Shown in pieces: positions 18,359 through 29,962 of a stretch of 64,000 nt of DNA. The notes under the pieces are model-generated. The model worked only from the letters and a program-made list of their open reading frames with translations. It was not told where the DNA came from and did not search any database. The position numbers and the translations under genes are program-made. Location: positions 62,001-126,000 of the forward strand of contig NZ_BBCP01000005.1 in NCBI RefSeq assembly GCF_001316105.1, in the 5' to 3' direction. Source of the stretch: Thermogymnomonas acidicola JCM 13583 (GTDB lineage Archaea; Thermoplasmatota; Thermoplasmata; Thermoplasmatales; Thermoplasmataceae). Every line of letters begins with the position of its first letter. The stretch's first letter is position 1.

Positions 18359-21300
18359 CTCCCCCCCACGACCTCCCCTATGTACTTCTGGAAGAAGTGT
18401 GTCCTCTCATCAGGGCCCACCGTAACGCCTATGACAGAGTTCGCGTACTTCAGCATTGCCTTCCTCAGTGAGATCACTATTATCTGCGCGTTCTTTGAGG
18501 CATCCCTGAGCAGCTTCCCGATCCTGTCGACGTTGGCCCCCGTCAAGGAACATGTCGACCTCGTCAAGGAAATAGAAGGGCGACGGGAAGGTCCTCTGGA
18601 CAGCGATTATGAATGACAGCGCGGTCAGGCTCTTCTCCCCCCCTCCGCTGAGCGCCTCGAGCCTTGTGTACCTTGTCCCCCCCTTCGGCCTAGCTTTATG
18701 TGCACCTCGCTCCCCCCCATGGGGGTCGTTCTCATTGGAGAAGTAGAGGATGGCATCGCCGCCGCCGGACAGTTCCTGGTACACCTTTCTCATCTCCTCC
18801 CTTATCGAATCGAAAACTCTCAGGAACGTCACCTTCCTCTGCTCGAGGAGCCTCTCCGTGAATTCCTCTATTGCCTTCTTCTCCTCCAGCAGCGCAGACA
18901 TCTTGCCCTTCATCTCGCTGAGCCTTGAGTTCTCGGCTTCGTATTCCTCCAGGGCCTCATGTTGACCTGGCCGAGGCTGTCCAGATGCCTCTGCGTCTCG
19001 GCCATGAGCCTCGATACCTCGTTCCTGTCGGTGAGAGACACGTCAGGCTCGCCCCCCCCGACGCCTCCAGCTCCCCCCCTTCCTTCGAGGAGAGCTGTGC
19101 CCTGAGGTCTGAGATGCGGCCCCCCCTGAGGGACGACTGGACGTCCCTCTTGCTGGACACCTCCGCCCTGGCCCTGTCGTACTCCCTGGCCAGGGATTCC
19201 AGGGCCCTCACCTCTGCCTCCCTCTTTGCCTCGAGGTCCTTGAGGCCCTCACCGTAGGTGGCTATGCTCGCACGTATGGAAGCGATCTCTTCCTCAATGG
19301 AAGAGACCCTGTTCCTTGCCTCGGTGTTGGCCCTCTCAATGTCCCTGAGGCGTATTGCTGTGTCTTCCAGGTTTTCCCTCTCCCTCTCAACCTCCTCCCT
19401 GGTGTGCTCCACATCCCTCTTCACTCCGCTCAGTTCAGTGAGCACCTCCCTGATCCTTTCTCCCAGCGACCTGAGTGCCTCTTCCCTGGCCTCCATTTCC
19501 CTGAACTTCTCCGGCGATGTCTCCCTCAGGGCGGCGGTGAGTTCGGCGATCCTGGACGATACCTCGGACACCCTCGTCCTCACCGAATCCATTTCCTCGC
19601 GGGTCGTCCCGATCCTCCTTTCCACCGCTGCCCTCTCCTCCTCCAGTTCCCTTATCCTTTGCCTGGCCTCCTCTATTTTCGACGATACAGACGCCATCCT
19701 TGACTCCAGTTCCCTCTTCAATCCCTGGGACGACGCCACATCTCCGGTGGCCTTCCTGAGTTCCTCGGACACATCCTCGAGCATGGCAGACTTCGACGAC
19801 AGGTCTGCTGTGAGGGCCTCCATCTCTTCGCTCTTCTCCCTTATGGCCTGTGACACCTGCTGCAGCCTTGCATCCACGTCCAGCCTGGCCGCCGCCTTCT
19901 CCTGTGAACCGCCGGTGATGGCTCCACTGGCCTCGAAGATGTCGCCGTCCAGGGTCACGAGCCTCACTCCACCCATGTACTTCCTCGCCTCTTTCACGCC
20001 CGGCACGAGGACTGTGTCCTGGAAGGCGTACCATACAGCACTCTCGAACTGCCTCTCATACCTCACTATCTCGAATATGTAGCCCAGCGATTCGGGCTGG
20101 TTCCTCACTATTATGGCCTTGCCCCTGGGCCTGCCGGTGGACATCTTGTTAAGCGGCAGGAACGTGAGCCTCCCAGCCCCCGCTCTGCTTCAGGAGGCCC
20201 AGGCACTCCTCCGCAACGCCATCGTCCCTGACAACGACAGCGTTGAGCCTCCCTCCCGCAGCGCTCTCCACTGCGGCCCTGTACCTTTCCTCGAAGCTTA
20301 TGAGCTCCCTGAGTGTCCCGAATATGCCATCGATCTTCCCTTTCCTCCTCGCCTCCATGACCTCCTGCAGGGCCCTGGATGACTGGCCCCCCCTCTGTGA
20401 CTGTGCAACAAGCCTCTCGTACTCCCTCCCAAGGTCAGAGAGCTCCCTGGCGAGCCTGTCCTTCCTCTGCCTCATCTCCTCGACCTCTGCCCTGAGCCGG
20501 TAGTATTTGGCCGAGAGATCCCTGAGGGCCTCCTCGCTCCTGGGCACCATCTTCTTGAGCCTCCAGTCGGTGTCCCTGAGCTCTGCCTCCAGATCCGCAA
20601 GGTCCTCCTGCCTCGCCGCTATTGCGCTCTCAGTCTGCGATTTCCTGGCGCTGTCCGCCATGAGCCTCTTCTGCATCTCCTCCATCTCTGCCTGGAGCCT
20701 CTCCCTCTCCGCGTTGAGGCCCTCCAGCTCCCTGTTCATCCTCTGGAACTCCTCCAGCTCCCCGGACCTCAGTGCCCGGAGCTCTCCAGCTCTTCCCTGG
20801 CCCTTTTTTCCTTCTCACGCAGATCCACGAGCGCCTTCTCCATCTCGCCTTCCCTGCGTAGCAGTTCGGAGAGCCTGCCCTCCAGGGCCGCTAGCCTCTG
20901 ATCCCCCCGCGCTTCCTCTCTTCCTCGAGTTCCCTGTACTGGCCCTCCCGGTCCTCTATCCTCATCCTGATCTCCGCTGCCTGTATGCGCTTCCTGTCAA
21001 GCTCCTCCTGCAGCCTCCTTATCTCCGCAGAGTACCTCTCCTCGATCTCGCTGGACAGTTCAGCGACCCTCTTCCGCCTCTCATCCTGCTCCTGCTGGAT
21101 CTCCTCCAGCCTGTTCTCCAGCCTCGATATCCTCTCCTCATTGTCCCTCAGCGTCCTTTCCAGGGCCTCGATCTCGGCCCTGATGGCCTGCGCCTCAAGG
21201 TGTATGTAGGTGGCCCTTAGCTGGCGGAGCTCCCCCCCTGCATCTCGATGTACCTCTCAGCCAGTTCCTTCTCTGCCCGCAGCACGCTTACCCTGGTCTC

Positions 21301-21896
21301 TATCTCCTGTGAAACTGCCTGCAGTGTGTTTAAGTTCGATATTACGCTCTCCCTGTCCCTCCTGCTCCTCTCTATGTCCATGTCGATCACGTCTAGGCCG
21401 GCAATGCTCTCTATGAGCCTGCGCCTCTCGGTGCCGCTCATCTTTATCAGGTTGTTTATGTCGCCCTGGAGCACGAAGCTGTAAGAGTCCAGTGAGATCT
21501 TGTTCCTCAGGAGGAAGGCCTCGATATCCGATAGCCTTGCCTTCTTGCCGTTCATGTAGTAGTTGCCCTTGATCTCCCCCCCGTCCTCCTCCACCAGCTC
21601 TCTCTTGATCGATACCGTCTCGCCTGTGCCCTCCTCCCTGAGGTTCAGGGTCACGGAGCAGTGCCTTGGGGCCCTCTCTCCCTCCTTTGGCCTGTAGATC
21701 AGGTCCCCCCCATCTTCTCGGCCCTGACTATCTTCGAGGAGCGTGTGCCGAGGACGAAGACGAGTGCGTCCCCCCCGATGTTGCTCTTTCCTGAACCGTT
21801 GGGGCCGCTTATCACCGTCAGTCCAGGCTTAAAGAACACCCTGCTCCTCGAGCCAAACGACTTGAAGTTCTCAAGCTCGACACTTTCTATTATCAT
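18355..21896 (-). CDS. smc: chromosome segregation protein SMC
   Basis: About 1,180 residues after repair. The head N-half has Walker A GPNGSGKSN and SYSFVLQGDI; two long coiled coils flank a hinge (about 20144-19900: GYIFEIVRYE, ITGGSQEKAAARL); the head C-half has the ABC signature LSGGGEKSLTAL (one Gly too many, 7 G for 4) and Walker B FYFLDEVDMFLD. Several frame breaks occur at runs (18548, 18690, 18960, 20150, 20790, 20910, 21230, 21710). NIGGDALVFVLG likewise shows an extra Gly. The promoter ATTATATATTT at about 21942-21952 separates it from the acyl-CoA operon. Confidence 0.95.
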
Positions 21897-21978
21897 TTCA
21901 CCACTGTCAGACAGGTGTCAAGCTTGTACCGGGGGGAAAAATATATAATAATTCGTATCCACAGTGAAAGGGAGGCGC

Positions 21979-22718
<740 letters not shown>

Positions 22719-22727
22719 CCCGACACC

Positions 22728-23571
22728 TCAATACTTGTAGAACCCCCTCTCCACTCTTCCTGCCCAGCTTGCCTGCGTTCACCAGGTTGCGCAGTGTTAT
22801 CGGTGGCTTGAACCTGGGATCACCGAAGTCCCTGTACATGACTTCCATTATATCCAGCAACACATCAAGGCCTATGAAGTCGGCGAGTTCGAGCGGGCCC
22901 ATGGGGGGGTGGTTGAGTCCGAGTCTCACGGTCTTGTCTATGTCGTTCTTGGTTGCCACGCCCTCCTCCAGGAGCAGTATGGCTCCCTGATCAGGGGCAC
23001 TAGCACCCTGTTCGCTATGAAGCCCGGGAAGTCCTGGCTTATCACTGGCTCCTTCCCCCCCAGGGCCTTCACCATCTCGAATACCTTTCTCACAACGCTC
23101 TCCTGCGTCCTGTCACCCTTAACGACCTCCACGAGCTTCATCACCGGGACGGGGTTGAAGAAGTGTATACCCAGGAACCTCTCAGGGTTCGAGACGAACT
23201 TTGAGAGGTAGGTTATGGATATGGAGGAGGTGTTCGATCCTATTATGGCCTTCTTCGGCGCGACCTCCGAGATCTTCTTCAGTGTCTCCGCCTTCACCTC
23301 TGGCTTCTCGAACACAGCCTCGATGTAGACATCAGCACCCTCAAGGTCGGACGGGGGACGTGGTGAACCTTATCCTGGAGACGATATCCCTCGGCTCCTC
23401 CTTTATCTTCCCGCTGTCCCTGAGCTTGCCCAGCGATTCCTCTATCCTGACCCTCGCGTTCGCTATCTGGTTCTCGTAGATATCGTAGAGGACAACCTCG
23501 TTGGAAGATATTGCAAATACCTCGCCGATACCTGAGCCCATTGTGCCGGAACCGATCACACAGACCTTCAT
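22728..23571 (-). CDS. 3-hydroxyacyl-CoA dehydrogenase
   Basis: NAD-dependent oxidation of 3-hydroxyacyl-CoA. The Rossmann motif is VIGSGTMGSGI at the N-terminus, catalytic His lies in GIHFFNPVPVMKLVEV, then GFIANRV, and the C-terminal NHPPMGPLELADFIGLD shows an extra Pro in an otherwise invariant HPMGP. About 281 residues, single-domain form. Frame breaks near 23350, 22985 and in the G5 run at 22743; with 4 G it ends GEGFYKY, the usual family C-terminus. ATG 23571 overlaps the thiolase stop (TGATG). Confidence 0.92.
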
Positions 23572-24745
23572 CAGAGCACCTCCACGGTCATGGTATGGCC
23601 TCCTCCCCCCCACCGTGGCATATGGTTGCCAGGCCGGTCCGGAGCCTTCTGCGCCTCAGGGCGTGTATGAGCGTGACCAGGATCCTGGAACCGCTGTTGC
23701 CGAGCGGGTGTCCCAGGGCAATGGCGCCGCCGTTGACGTTGAACCTCTCCGGATCGATCCCGAGTTCCCTCTGAACCACGATGGATGCCACGGAAAAGGC
23801 CTCGTTGTGCTCCACGAGATCGTAGTCGTCTATCTTTTTCTTTTGCCTCTCCAGGAGCTTCCTGGTGGCAGGTATGGGCGCCTCAACGAAGTCCCTGGGG
23901 GTTGAGTGATGCGGAACTGAACCCTGTTATGCGCGCTATGGGCCTGAGTCCATGCTCGTTCACAGCCTTCTCCGAGCACAGCAGCAGGCGGATGCCCCCC
24001 CGTCGGAGAGCTGGGACGAGTTGCCCGCGGTGAGTATGCCGTTCCTGTCGAATGCTGGCAGTAGTCTCCTCAGGTCCTCCATGGAAGTCTTCCTTATGCC
24101 CTCGTCCCTCTGGAGGTTCTCCACCGGCACGACCTCGTCAGAAAAATCTCCTCTCTGTTGCCCTGGCGGCCCTCTCCTGGCTTCTCAGCGAGAACTCATC
24201 GGCCTGTTCCCGGGTTATGCCGAACTTTCTAGCCGAAGATTCTGCGGAGACGCCCATGTGCTCGAAGTAGAATGCATCTATCAAGCCGTCCCTGAGCATT
24301 GCGTCCTCGATCCTGTAGTTCTTGAACAGGAGCTGCTTTGGCCCCCCACCTGAGGTCGGGCGGCAGCAGGAACGGCGCGTTGCTCATGCTCTCCATCCCG
24401 CCGGCCACAATAATGTCGTGCTCTGACAGCGCGATTTCCCTGTATGCGCTTTCCACGGCGAGCATGCCGGAGGCGCACACCACATTGACAGTGTACTTCA
24501 GGGTCTCGTCCCTCAGGCCGGCCAGGGTGGCCACCTGCCCGGCAGGGTTCTGCCCCCACGCCTGCCTGGATGACGTTTCCGAATATCACCTCCTCCACCA
24601 TGTCGGGGGGGTCAACTGAGGATTCCTGTATGACCGCCTTCACGGCGCTGCCCCCCAGCTCCGGGGGGGCCCTGACCTTTGCGAGGGACCTGCCAAACTT
24701 TCCTATGGGTGTCCTCTTGGCAGATACAACGTAGACATCAGACAT
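23571..24745 (-). CDS. acetyl-CoA C-acetyltransferase (thiolase)
   Basis: Condenses or cleaves acetoacetyl/3-ketoacyl-CoA. The N-terminus [17 protein letters not shown], nucleophilic Cys in [18 protein letters not shown], catalytic His in [11 protein letters not shown] and the C-terminal Cys in ICHGGG are all visible. About 391 residues. Multiple frame breaks (24660, 24545, 24345, 24165, 24000, 23885, 23600). TATTAAAC about 26 bp upstream supports ATG 24745. The three-gene order thiolase, hydroxyacyl-CoA dehydrogenase, hydratase fits beta-oxidation or C4-acyl-CoA metabolism; no acyl-CoA dehydrogenase is in the window. Confidence 0.93.
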
Positions 24746-24970
24746 CGGCACCTCACAGGTATCCGGCCAAGGTTTAATACACTTTGTGGGACGCTCCTGT
24801 ATGCAATTGCGTGGCAGTCTCAAGGGAGACAGCTCTGCGTCGATCTGCTCGCTCCAAACGCCCGTCCGCGGTTGCAGTATTGCGTGCCTGAACCCGGCGC
24901 AGGTGCACATGGGCTCCACGGCCCGCCCGTCCTGTGTTAAGGCATTTATCCAGGTCCCAGATCCCCCCCT
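24746..24970. other. divergent intergenic region, 225 bp
   Basis: Contains the thiolase TATA (24769-24776, minus) and a GGCATTTATCC element at 24942-24952 about 26 bp before the next plus-strand start. Nothing else recognisable. Confidence 0.4.
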
Positions 24971-25415
24971 GTGGTGCGCCTGACCAGCGATGAGAAGAAG
25001 TACATCGCATTCATCGTGATCTTCGCCACAATCCTCCTTGTGACCTCCTACCACTCACTCTTCCTCCTCGCCCCCCCTCCGTTCGCGGTTTCCACCTACC
25101 TCCTCACCTTCGACCACGGTGGCAGGTTCTCCACGTACTCCTCCATCTCCGCGTCCTACCTCTTCGTGATCCTCACCACAGAGGCCATACATGTGCTCCT
25201 CGGCACAGGGACGCTCCAGATGCTGCTGAACGTTGTCCTCGTCTCCCTCTTCATAACCTTCCTCCCGTACAGGCACCCCCCCTGCGCTGGCACTCACAAT
25301 CTTTTCCTATATCACGCACAGCACCTTCGACTTCACGCTGAGCTCCATCACTGTGCTGCTGATCCTCCTCGCCTCACGCTACATACTGGGCCATATTAGA
25401 TCTTACCCTCGTTAG
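24971..25415 (+). CDS. small polytopic membrane protein, unknown
   Basis: About 147 residues with five predicted membrane helices (IAFIVIFATILLVTSY; ASYLFVILTTEAIHVLL; LLNVVLVSLFITFL; LALTIFSYITHSTF; SSITVLLILLASRYIL) and short loops. The frame slips at the 7-C run at 25276. Start GTG 24971 or the adjacent GTG 24974. No family recognised. Confidence 0.62.
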
Positions 25416-25490
25416 GCCCTGGATGCGTAGAATAAGTGTTAAATCCAAGAGTAACTGTTATTGTAAGACCCTGGGCTTACGGTGCTCAAC

Positions 25491-27190
25491 ATGGACCATG
25501 AACAGGTGTATGTCATAGTGATCCTGGTGGCGTCTGTGGCACTGCTGATAACGAACAGGATCCGCTATGACCTGGTGGGCCTCGGCACGGTGCTCGCACT
25601 TGTCCTGCTGCACATAGTATCGCCGACTGCGGCCATAGAGAACTTCGGATCGATACCTGTCATCACGCTCGCCCTCGTGATGATAACGAGCAAGACAATT
25701 GCCAATTCAGGCATACTGGACAAGGTCGGGGACATACTGATCAGGAGGCTGAAGAACGAGTATGTGATCCTGGCGATAATCTTCCTCCTGGTCGGTGTGC
25801 TCTCCGGCTTCATGAGCGACGTCGCCCTCACGGTAATGATGATACCGCTTTTCTTTTACATCGCGGATAAGATGGGCAGGTCCTCCTCTAAGTACCTCAT
25901 GCCCCCCCTGGCCTTCGTCGCTGTGCTCGGTGGCAGGTACACGGTTCTGAGCACCTCATCCAACATAGTGCTCTATGACCTCTGGTACCAGAAGACCGGC
26001 TCTTTTCTGCCATTCTTCCAGTTCTTCATCCCGGGGTTCATTATACTCATAATAGGCATTCCGGTCCTCCTCATCATATCGCGCATCATGCCGAACCGCA
26101 AGAACCCGGTGAGCACCATAGAGGGCTTCAAGACCGGCGAATACCTGACAGAGGCGGAGGTGCAGGGTGACAGCCCGCTGGTGGGCAGGACGCTGGGCGA
26201 GGTGGAGAAGCAGTTCAGCATCAGGGTGGTGAGCGTCTATCCAGGCCGGCTGAGCAGCCCGGAGAGGGTGCTGGCGGCCGGTGACATACTCGTGATCAGG
26301 GTGCGCCCAGAGAACATCCCAGCCCTGTCCGGGATAAGGGGGCCTACGCCTGGCACCCTCGGAGAAGATGACCCCCCCCGGCGACAGCGTGCCGAGGTCT
26401 TTGTCATGCCGGACTCGAGGCTTGTGGGGGGGGAGCACCATAAGCGAGAGCCAGTACGTTAAGAGGTACAATATCTCCATCATAGGCATATCTGCTACGG
26501 GAAGCGCATAATAGGCAGGCTGAGGACAGTGAAGATATCCGCGGGCGATGTCATCCTCCTCTCGGGTAAGGAGGAGGACATAGCGGAGTTCATATCCCAG
26601 ATGTCCCTGGCCCCCCCCATGCACAAGAGGGATATCAGGATCCTCAGCTGGAGGGACGGCCTGATCTCGCTGGGTGCCCTTGCCCTGGCTGTGGCCCTGT
26701 CCGAACTGGGCCTTGACATCGTGTACGCGTTCCTCATAGCAGTCCTGATACTCGTAGCGACCAGGACGCTGAACTTCAAGAGCATGTATCAGTACGTGGA
26801 GTGGCAGATAGTGGTCTTTGTGGGGGGTGCTTCCTCTCGCTGGGCTCGGCCCTCACCAGTTCCGGTATAATCACCTACCTGGGCCACGTGGTGGCCGGCT
26901 CCCCCCCGTTGTTCCTGTTCCTGATGACGGTGCTCCTGGCAAACACCATAGGGAACGTGGGGGGGGCAGCCATCATAATGGGCCCTGTTGCCATAGGCTT
27001 TCCCAGCGCGGTGAAGGCACTGACCGTGGTCGCCATGGCGGCCTCCTCCACATTCATGACTCCATTTGGTAACCAGTCTAACCTCGTCGTCCTCTCTCCA
27101 GGGGGCTACAGGCCTAGGGACTACCTTGTCTTCGGCTCTATCATAACGGTGGAGGTCATGGCGCTCACGCTGGCCTACACCCTCCTCTGA
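25491..27190 (+). CDS. SLC13/DASS-type permease with internal RCK_C domains
   Basis: The N-terminal half has about five helices (ITLALVMITSKTIANSGILD, GVLSGFMSDVALTVMMIP) typical of CitT/ArsB-like carriers. A cytosolic middle segment contains two TrkA-C (RCK_C) domains: DSPLVGRTLGEVEKQF...GDILVIRV, then DSRLVGSTISESQ...GDVILLSG. The membrane half resumes with NTIGNVGGAAIIMGP and STFMTPFGNQSN. About 565 residues. Frame breaks at 26365, 26430, 26505 and 26820. It probably moves a dicarboxylate, sulfate or other anion. ATG 25491 chosen; GTG 25482 is possible. Confidence 0.85.
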
Positions 27191-27220
27191 CCCCACTGGC
27201 CTGGAGAGCGGAGAGGAAAC

Positions 27221-27240
27221 CCGGAAGGTTCAATTTCCGG
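27221..27240 (+). terminator. hairpin 3' of the SLC13-type permease
   Basis: CCGGAA - GGTTCAAT - TTCCGG, a perfect 6-bp stem 30 bp after the stop. No U-tract follows, so the terminator role is tentative. Confidence 0.3.
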
Positions 27241-27344
27241 TGAAAACCTCGATCCCGTCCATTGTGAATCCATCAGCCCCCCCCTGAAGCCCGTGTTACT
27301 GGTGTACCAAAAACTATTAAGGACAGGCTCAGCATTACTAAGGG

Positions 27345-28178
27345 ATGTACAAGAGAGGTAACGTAGCAGTCTTCATAGACTTCGAGAACTTCTATTACAG
27401 CCTTAAGAACTTATACAGCCTGTCGTTCGACCAGGCAAATGACCGCTCTGTGAGCATAATATCGGAAGTCACCGAAATGATAGAGAGGGAATTCGGCCCA
27501 GTGGTAATAAGGAGGGCTTACGCGGACTGGAGCAACCTCTCCGATGTGAAGAGGGAGCTGGAGAGGATGGGCGTAAGGATAATCGATGTGCTCTCAACTG
27601 AACACAAGAACAGCGCTGACATCGAGCTCTCACTATCGGTGTTCGAGATCCTGCTTACCAGGCCAGATGTGGAGACCATGGTCATTTTCGCGGGTGACAG
27701 GGACTACATGCCCATCGCCATGAGGGTGAAGGAGAGCGGTAAGAAACTCATGTTCATAGGGTTCCAGCATAGCCTGTCCGGTGACCTGAAGAAGCTCGTT
27801 GGTGAGGGCAATTACATGTACGTGGACAGGGAGATACAGGGCATAGGCATCCCTGCAGGTGAGAACCAGGTGACGTCACTGGACGACCTGTCACCAGACG
27901 AGCAGCTCGCACTGCAGGCATGCCTGGAGGCTTACGACCAGTACAGGGACAGGTACGGCTCTGTGAAGCTTGGGGGGCTTCCTGGTGGACAGGCTCCAGA
28001 AGGTGCTCCCGGAGCTCGACCACATGGCCAGGAAGGCCATATTCCAGCGCCTGGTCAGGTACGGTGCTGTCAGGGTGCTGCAGTCCTCCTCCAAGGCCGG
28101 CACCGAGACTTTTACGGTCTTCGTTGTTGACGAAGACACCCGATCGTCCAGGAGGCCAGGAGGAGGATGGTGCAGTAG
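27345..28178 (+). CDS. NYN-domain (PIN-like) putative RNase with C-terminal winged helix
   Basis: The N-terminal NYN/LabA domain (residues 1-160) carries acidic residues in VFIDFENFYYS, the DIELSLSV stretch and FAGDRDYMPI, the expected metal-binding set of this nuclease fold. A linker (about 165-190, SLDDLSPDEQ) leads to a helical C-terminal domain resembling an OST-HTH/winged helix (FLVDRLQKVLPEL...LVRYGAVRVLQ). About 277 residues; the frame slips at 27970 and 28140. TATTAAGG lies 26 bp before ATG, so it is leaderless. RNA processing or decay is the likely role. Confidence 0.83.
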
Positions 28179-28188
28179 GCCTACTGCC
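28173..28188. other. 16-bp perfect palindrome between convergent genes
   Basis: GCAGTAGGCCTACTGC contains both stop codons (TAG 28176-28178 plus; TAG 28183-28181 minus). It can form a hairpin in either transcript. Confidence 0.55.
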
Positions 28189-29437
28189 TGATGCTTGTGT
28201 CCTCCAGCAGCTGCTGCCTCACTACCTCCCTGATGTTCTTCGGGTATCTCATGGCAACTGTTATCACAAGGGCGACCAGTGCAGGTATGTCCATGAGGTA
28301 GAGCATGCCTGTTTTCAGGGGGGGCACGTTCCTGGCCACCTCGTAAGCGAGGAGGAGGGGGGGCCTATTATTCCGCCGATGTTGAACGTCATCAGTATGG
28401 CCCCCGCTCACGCTACCCACAACCTCGTCCCTGACCATGTCTTGTCCGGCTGCGGGGGGGCTGAGTATCGAGAAGATGCTCCAGCCTGTTCCGAAGGCCA
28501 GGGTCAGGAAGATGAAGAGGCCCATGTTTCTCGGTGAGTACGTGATGCCCAGGGCTCCCAGGGCGATGAGGGTTATCCCTATGACCAGGACGCCCTTCCT
28601 CCCGATCCTGTCACTGAGGTAGCCCGCAGGTATGCCGAAGACCACACCCCCAACACCCAAGAGAGAGATGATGACAGCAGCTTGAGCATCGCTGAACCCT
28701 ATGACCTTCTCGAGCAGGTCTGAGTAATAGCCGAGGATGTTTAGGAGCGTGAACCCGAAGAAGAACATGGCCAGCATGGGGGGGAAGATGGAATAGCGGT
28801 TCACCATGTCCTTCAGAGGGTTCCTTGCCCTGGGCTCGTTCTTGAACACCCTGGGTATGACCGTCTGGAATATGCCCGCAACGACGAACCCCAGGATCCC
28901 GGAGATCAGGAATGGTATGCGGTAATCTGGCAGGAACGGAAGGATCACGTAGGGGGGGGCAAGGAAGGTGCCGACTCCGGCCAGGACACCCCCCACACCA
29001 TGACACCGGTGCCCCCCCTCGCCTCCGGGTTCGCGTCCCCCCCGAGGAACGATACGGATGCAGACTGGAACATCCCAACGCCGAACCCCCACCAGGACCC
29101 TTGAGGCCACCAGCTCGGCAGCAGATGTCGAATACCCAGTGAGTATCGTGAATACGCTGAAGAAGAGCACCGAGGCCACAACAACAGTCTTCGGGGGGGA
29201 GACCCTGTCAAAGAGGAAGCCGCCAACGAGGCTGAACACCGCTATCCCTGCGGCGTATCCGCTTATCAGGACGCCGTAATAGTATGCCGGCAGGTGGACC
29301 GCGCTTATTATGTACGTGGAGGCATAGGTATAGGCCGAGCCGTCAAAGTCGGATACCAGTGCAGGTATGGCGCCCACAATGAATATGGCTATTATCGAGA
29401 GCCTGCTGGCCACGGCCATCTTTCTCGTGCTTTCCAT
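28181..29437 (-). CDS. MFS transporter
   Basis: About 418 residues with twelve hydrophobic segments. The loop 2-3 motif is FLFDRVSPPKTVVV and its duplicate YLSDRIGRKGVLV, the DRxGRR-type signature of facilitators. Frame breaks at 28980-29060 and 28350-28440. ATG 29437 is supported by TTAATATATA about 26 bp upstream; the longer frame to 29533 is not. It faces the NYN gene across a palindrome. Substrate unknown. Confidence 0.85.
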   Translation of the reverse strand: MESTRKMAVASRLSIIAIFIVGAIPALVSDFDGSAYTYASTYIISAVHLPAYYYGVLISGYAAGIAVFSLVGGFLFDRVSPPKTVVVASVLFFSVFTILTGYSTSAAELVASRVLVGVRRWDVPVCIRIVPRGGREPGGEGGHRCHGVGGVLAGVGTFLAPPYVILPFLPDYRIPFLISGILGFVVAGIFQTVIPRVFKNEPRARNPLKDMVNRYSIFPPMLAMFFFGFTLLNILGYYSDLLEKVIGFSDAQAAVIISLLGVGGVVFGIPAGYLSDRIGRKGVLVIGITLIALGALGITYSPRNMGLFIFLTLAFGTGWSIFSILSPPAAGQDMVRDEVVGSVSGGHTDDVQHRRNNRPPLLLAYEVARNVPPLKTGMLYLMDIPALVALVITVAMRYPKNIREVVRQQLLEDTSIRQ

Positions 29438-29632
29438 GGGTTGTGCAGTTGCATGGTATATATTAACATGCCCCTTGCGGTCGCAAGGCACACACCACCT
29501 CTCAGCGAAATCCGCGAAATGCCCCCAGCGCATGCAGGAGCGTCCTGTACGGTTTCCCTGGAAAACAAGACCCCCTGTGACGGACGGGCTGGCGCAGAAA
29601 CATTTATGTACATTGTGTAGGTGCTATTGAAT

Positions 29633-29962
29633 ATGCTCTCCCGTCAGGCCCTCCAGTCAATACAGAAGGGCGCCAGGGTGGTAGTATACCCGTTCAGCGA
29701 GAAGTACGGTGATGATTTCACGACCCCGGCCCTGGAGTGCTTCGGGTCGCCACTTTCAGCATCGAGCCTCATCGAACTTGTCCAGGAGCCCACTGAGGCC
29801 TACTTCCTCGACTTCGATGGCTATTACATAAGGCTACAGACGGCGGAACACTGGTGCATAAGGGTGCCGGTGGAGGCCATAAGGGATATCAGGCTCGTAG
29901 CTAGGGAACCTCTCCAGCACCTCATCCCTGAACGCCTCGTAGTTTCTCCTGTAAAGGGGTGA
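29633..29962 (+). CDS. small hypothetical protein, C-terminus uncertain
   Basis: About 90-109 residues, no family recognised. The sequence is well behaved (GARVVVYPFSEKYGDDF, EAYFLDFDGYYIRLQ) and the start ATG 29633 has TTTATGTA 26 bp upstream, the standard leaderless arrangement, so I consider it real. As read it overlaps pdxA by about 130 bp on the opposite strand, which is unlike neighbouring gene pairs. An unseen indel near 29895-29905, where TAG triplets occur on both strands, would end both genes there. Confidence 0.55.
   Translation: MLSRQALQSIQKGARVVVYPFSEKYGDDFTTPALECFGSPLSASSLIELVQEPTEAYFLDFDGYYIRLQTAEHWCIRVPVEAIRDIRLVAREPLQHLIPERLVVSPVKG

Noticed and set aside
19258-20082. 274-codon plus-strand open frame
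   Set aside because: It is antisense to the SMC coiled coil; Ser/Leu-rich composition mirrors Glu/Arg codons of the real gene.
27221-27240. tRNA T-arm resemblance (GGTTCAAT in a stem-loop)
   Set aside because: No acceptor, D or anticodon arms around it; kept only as a simple hairpin.
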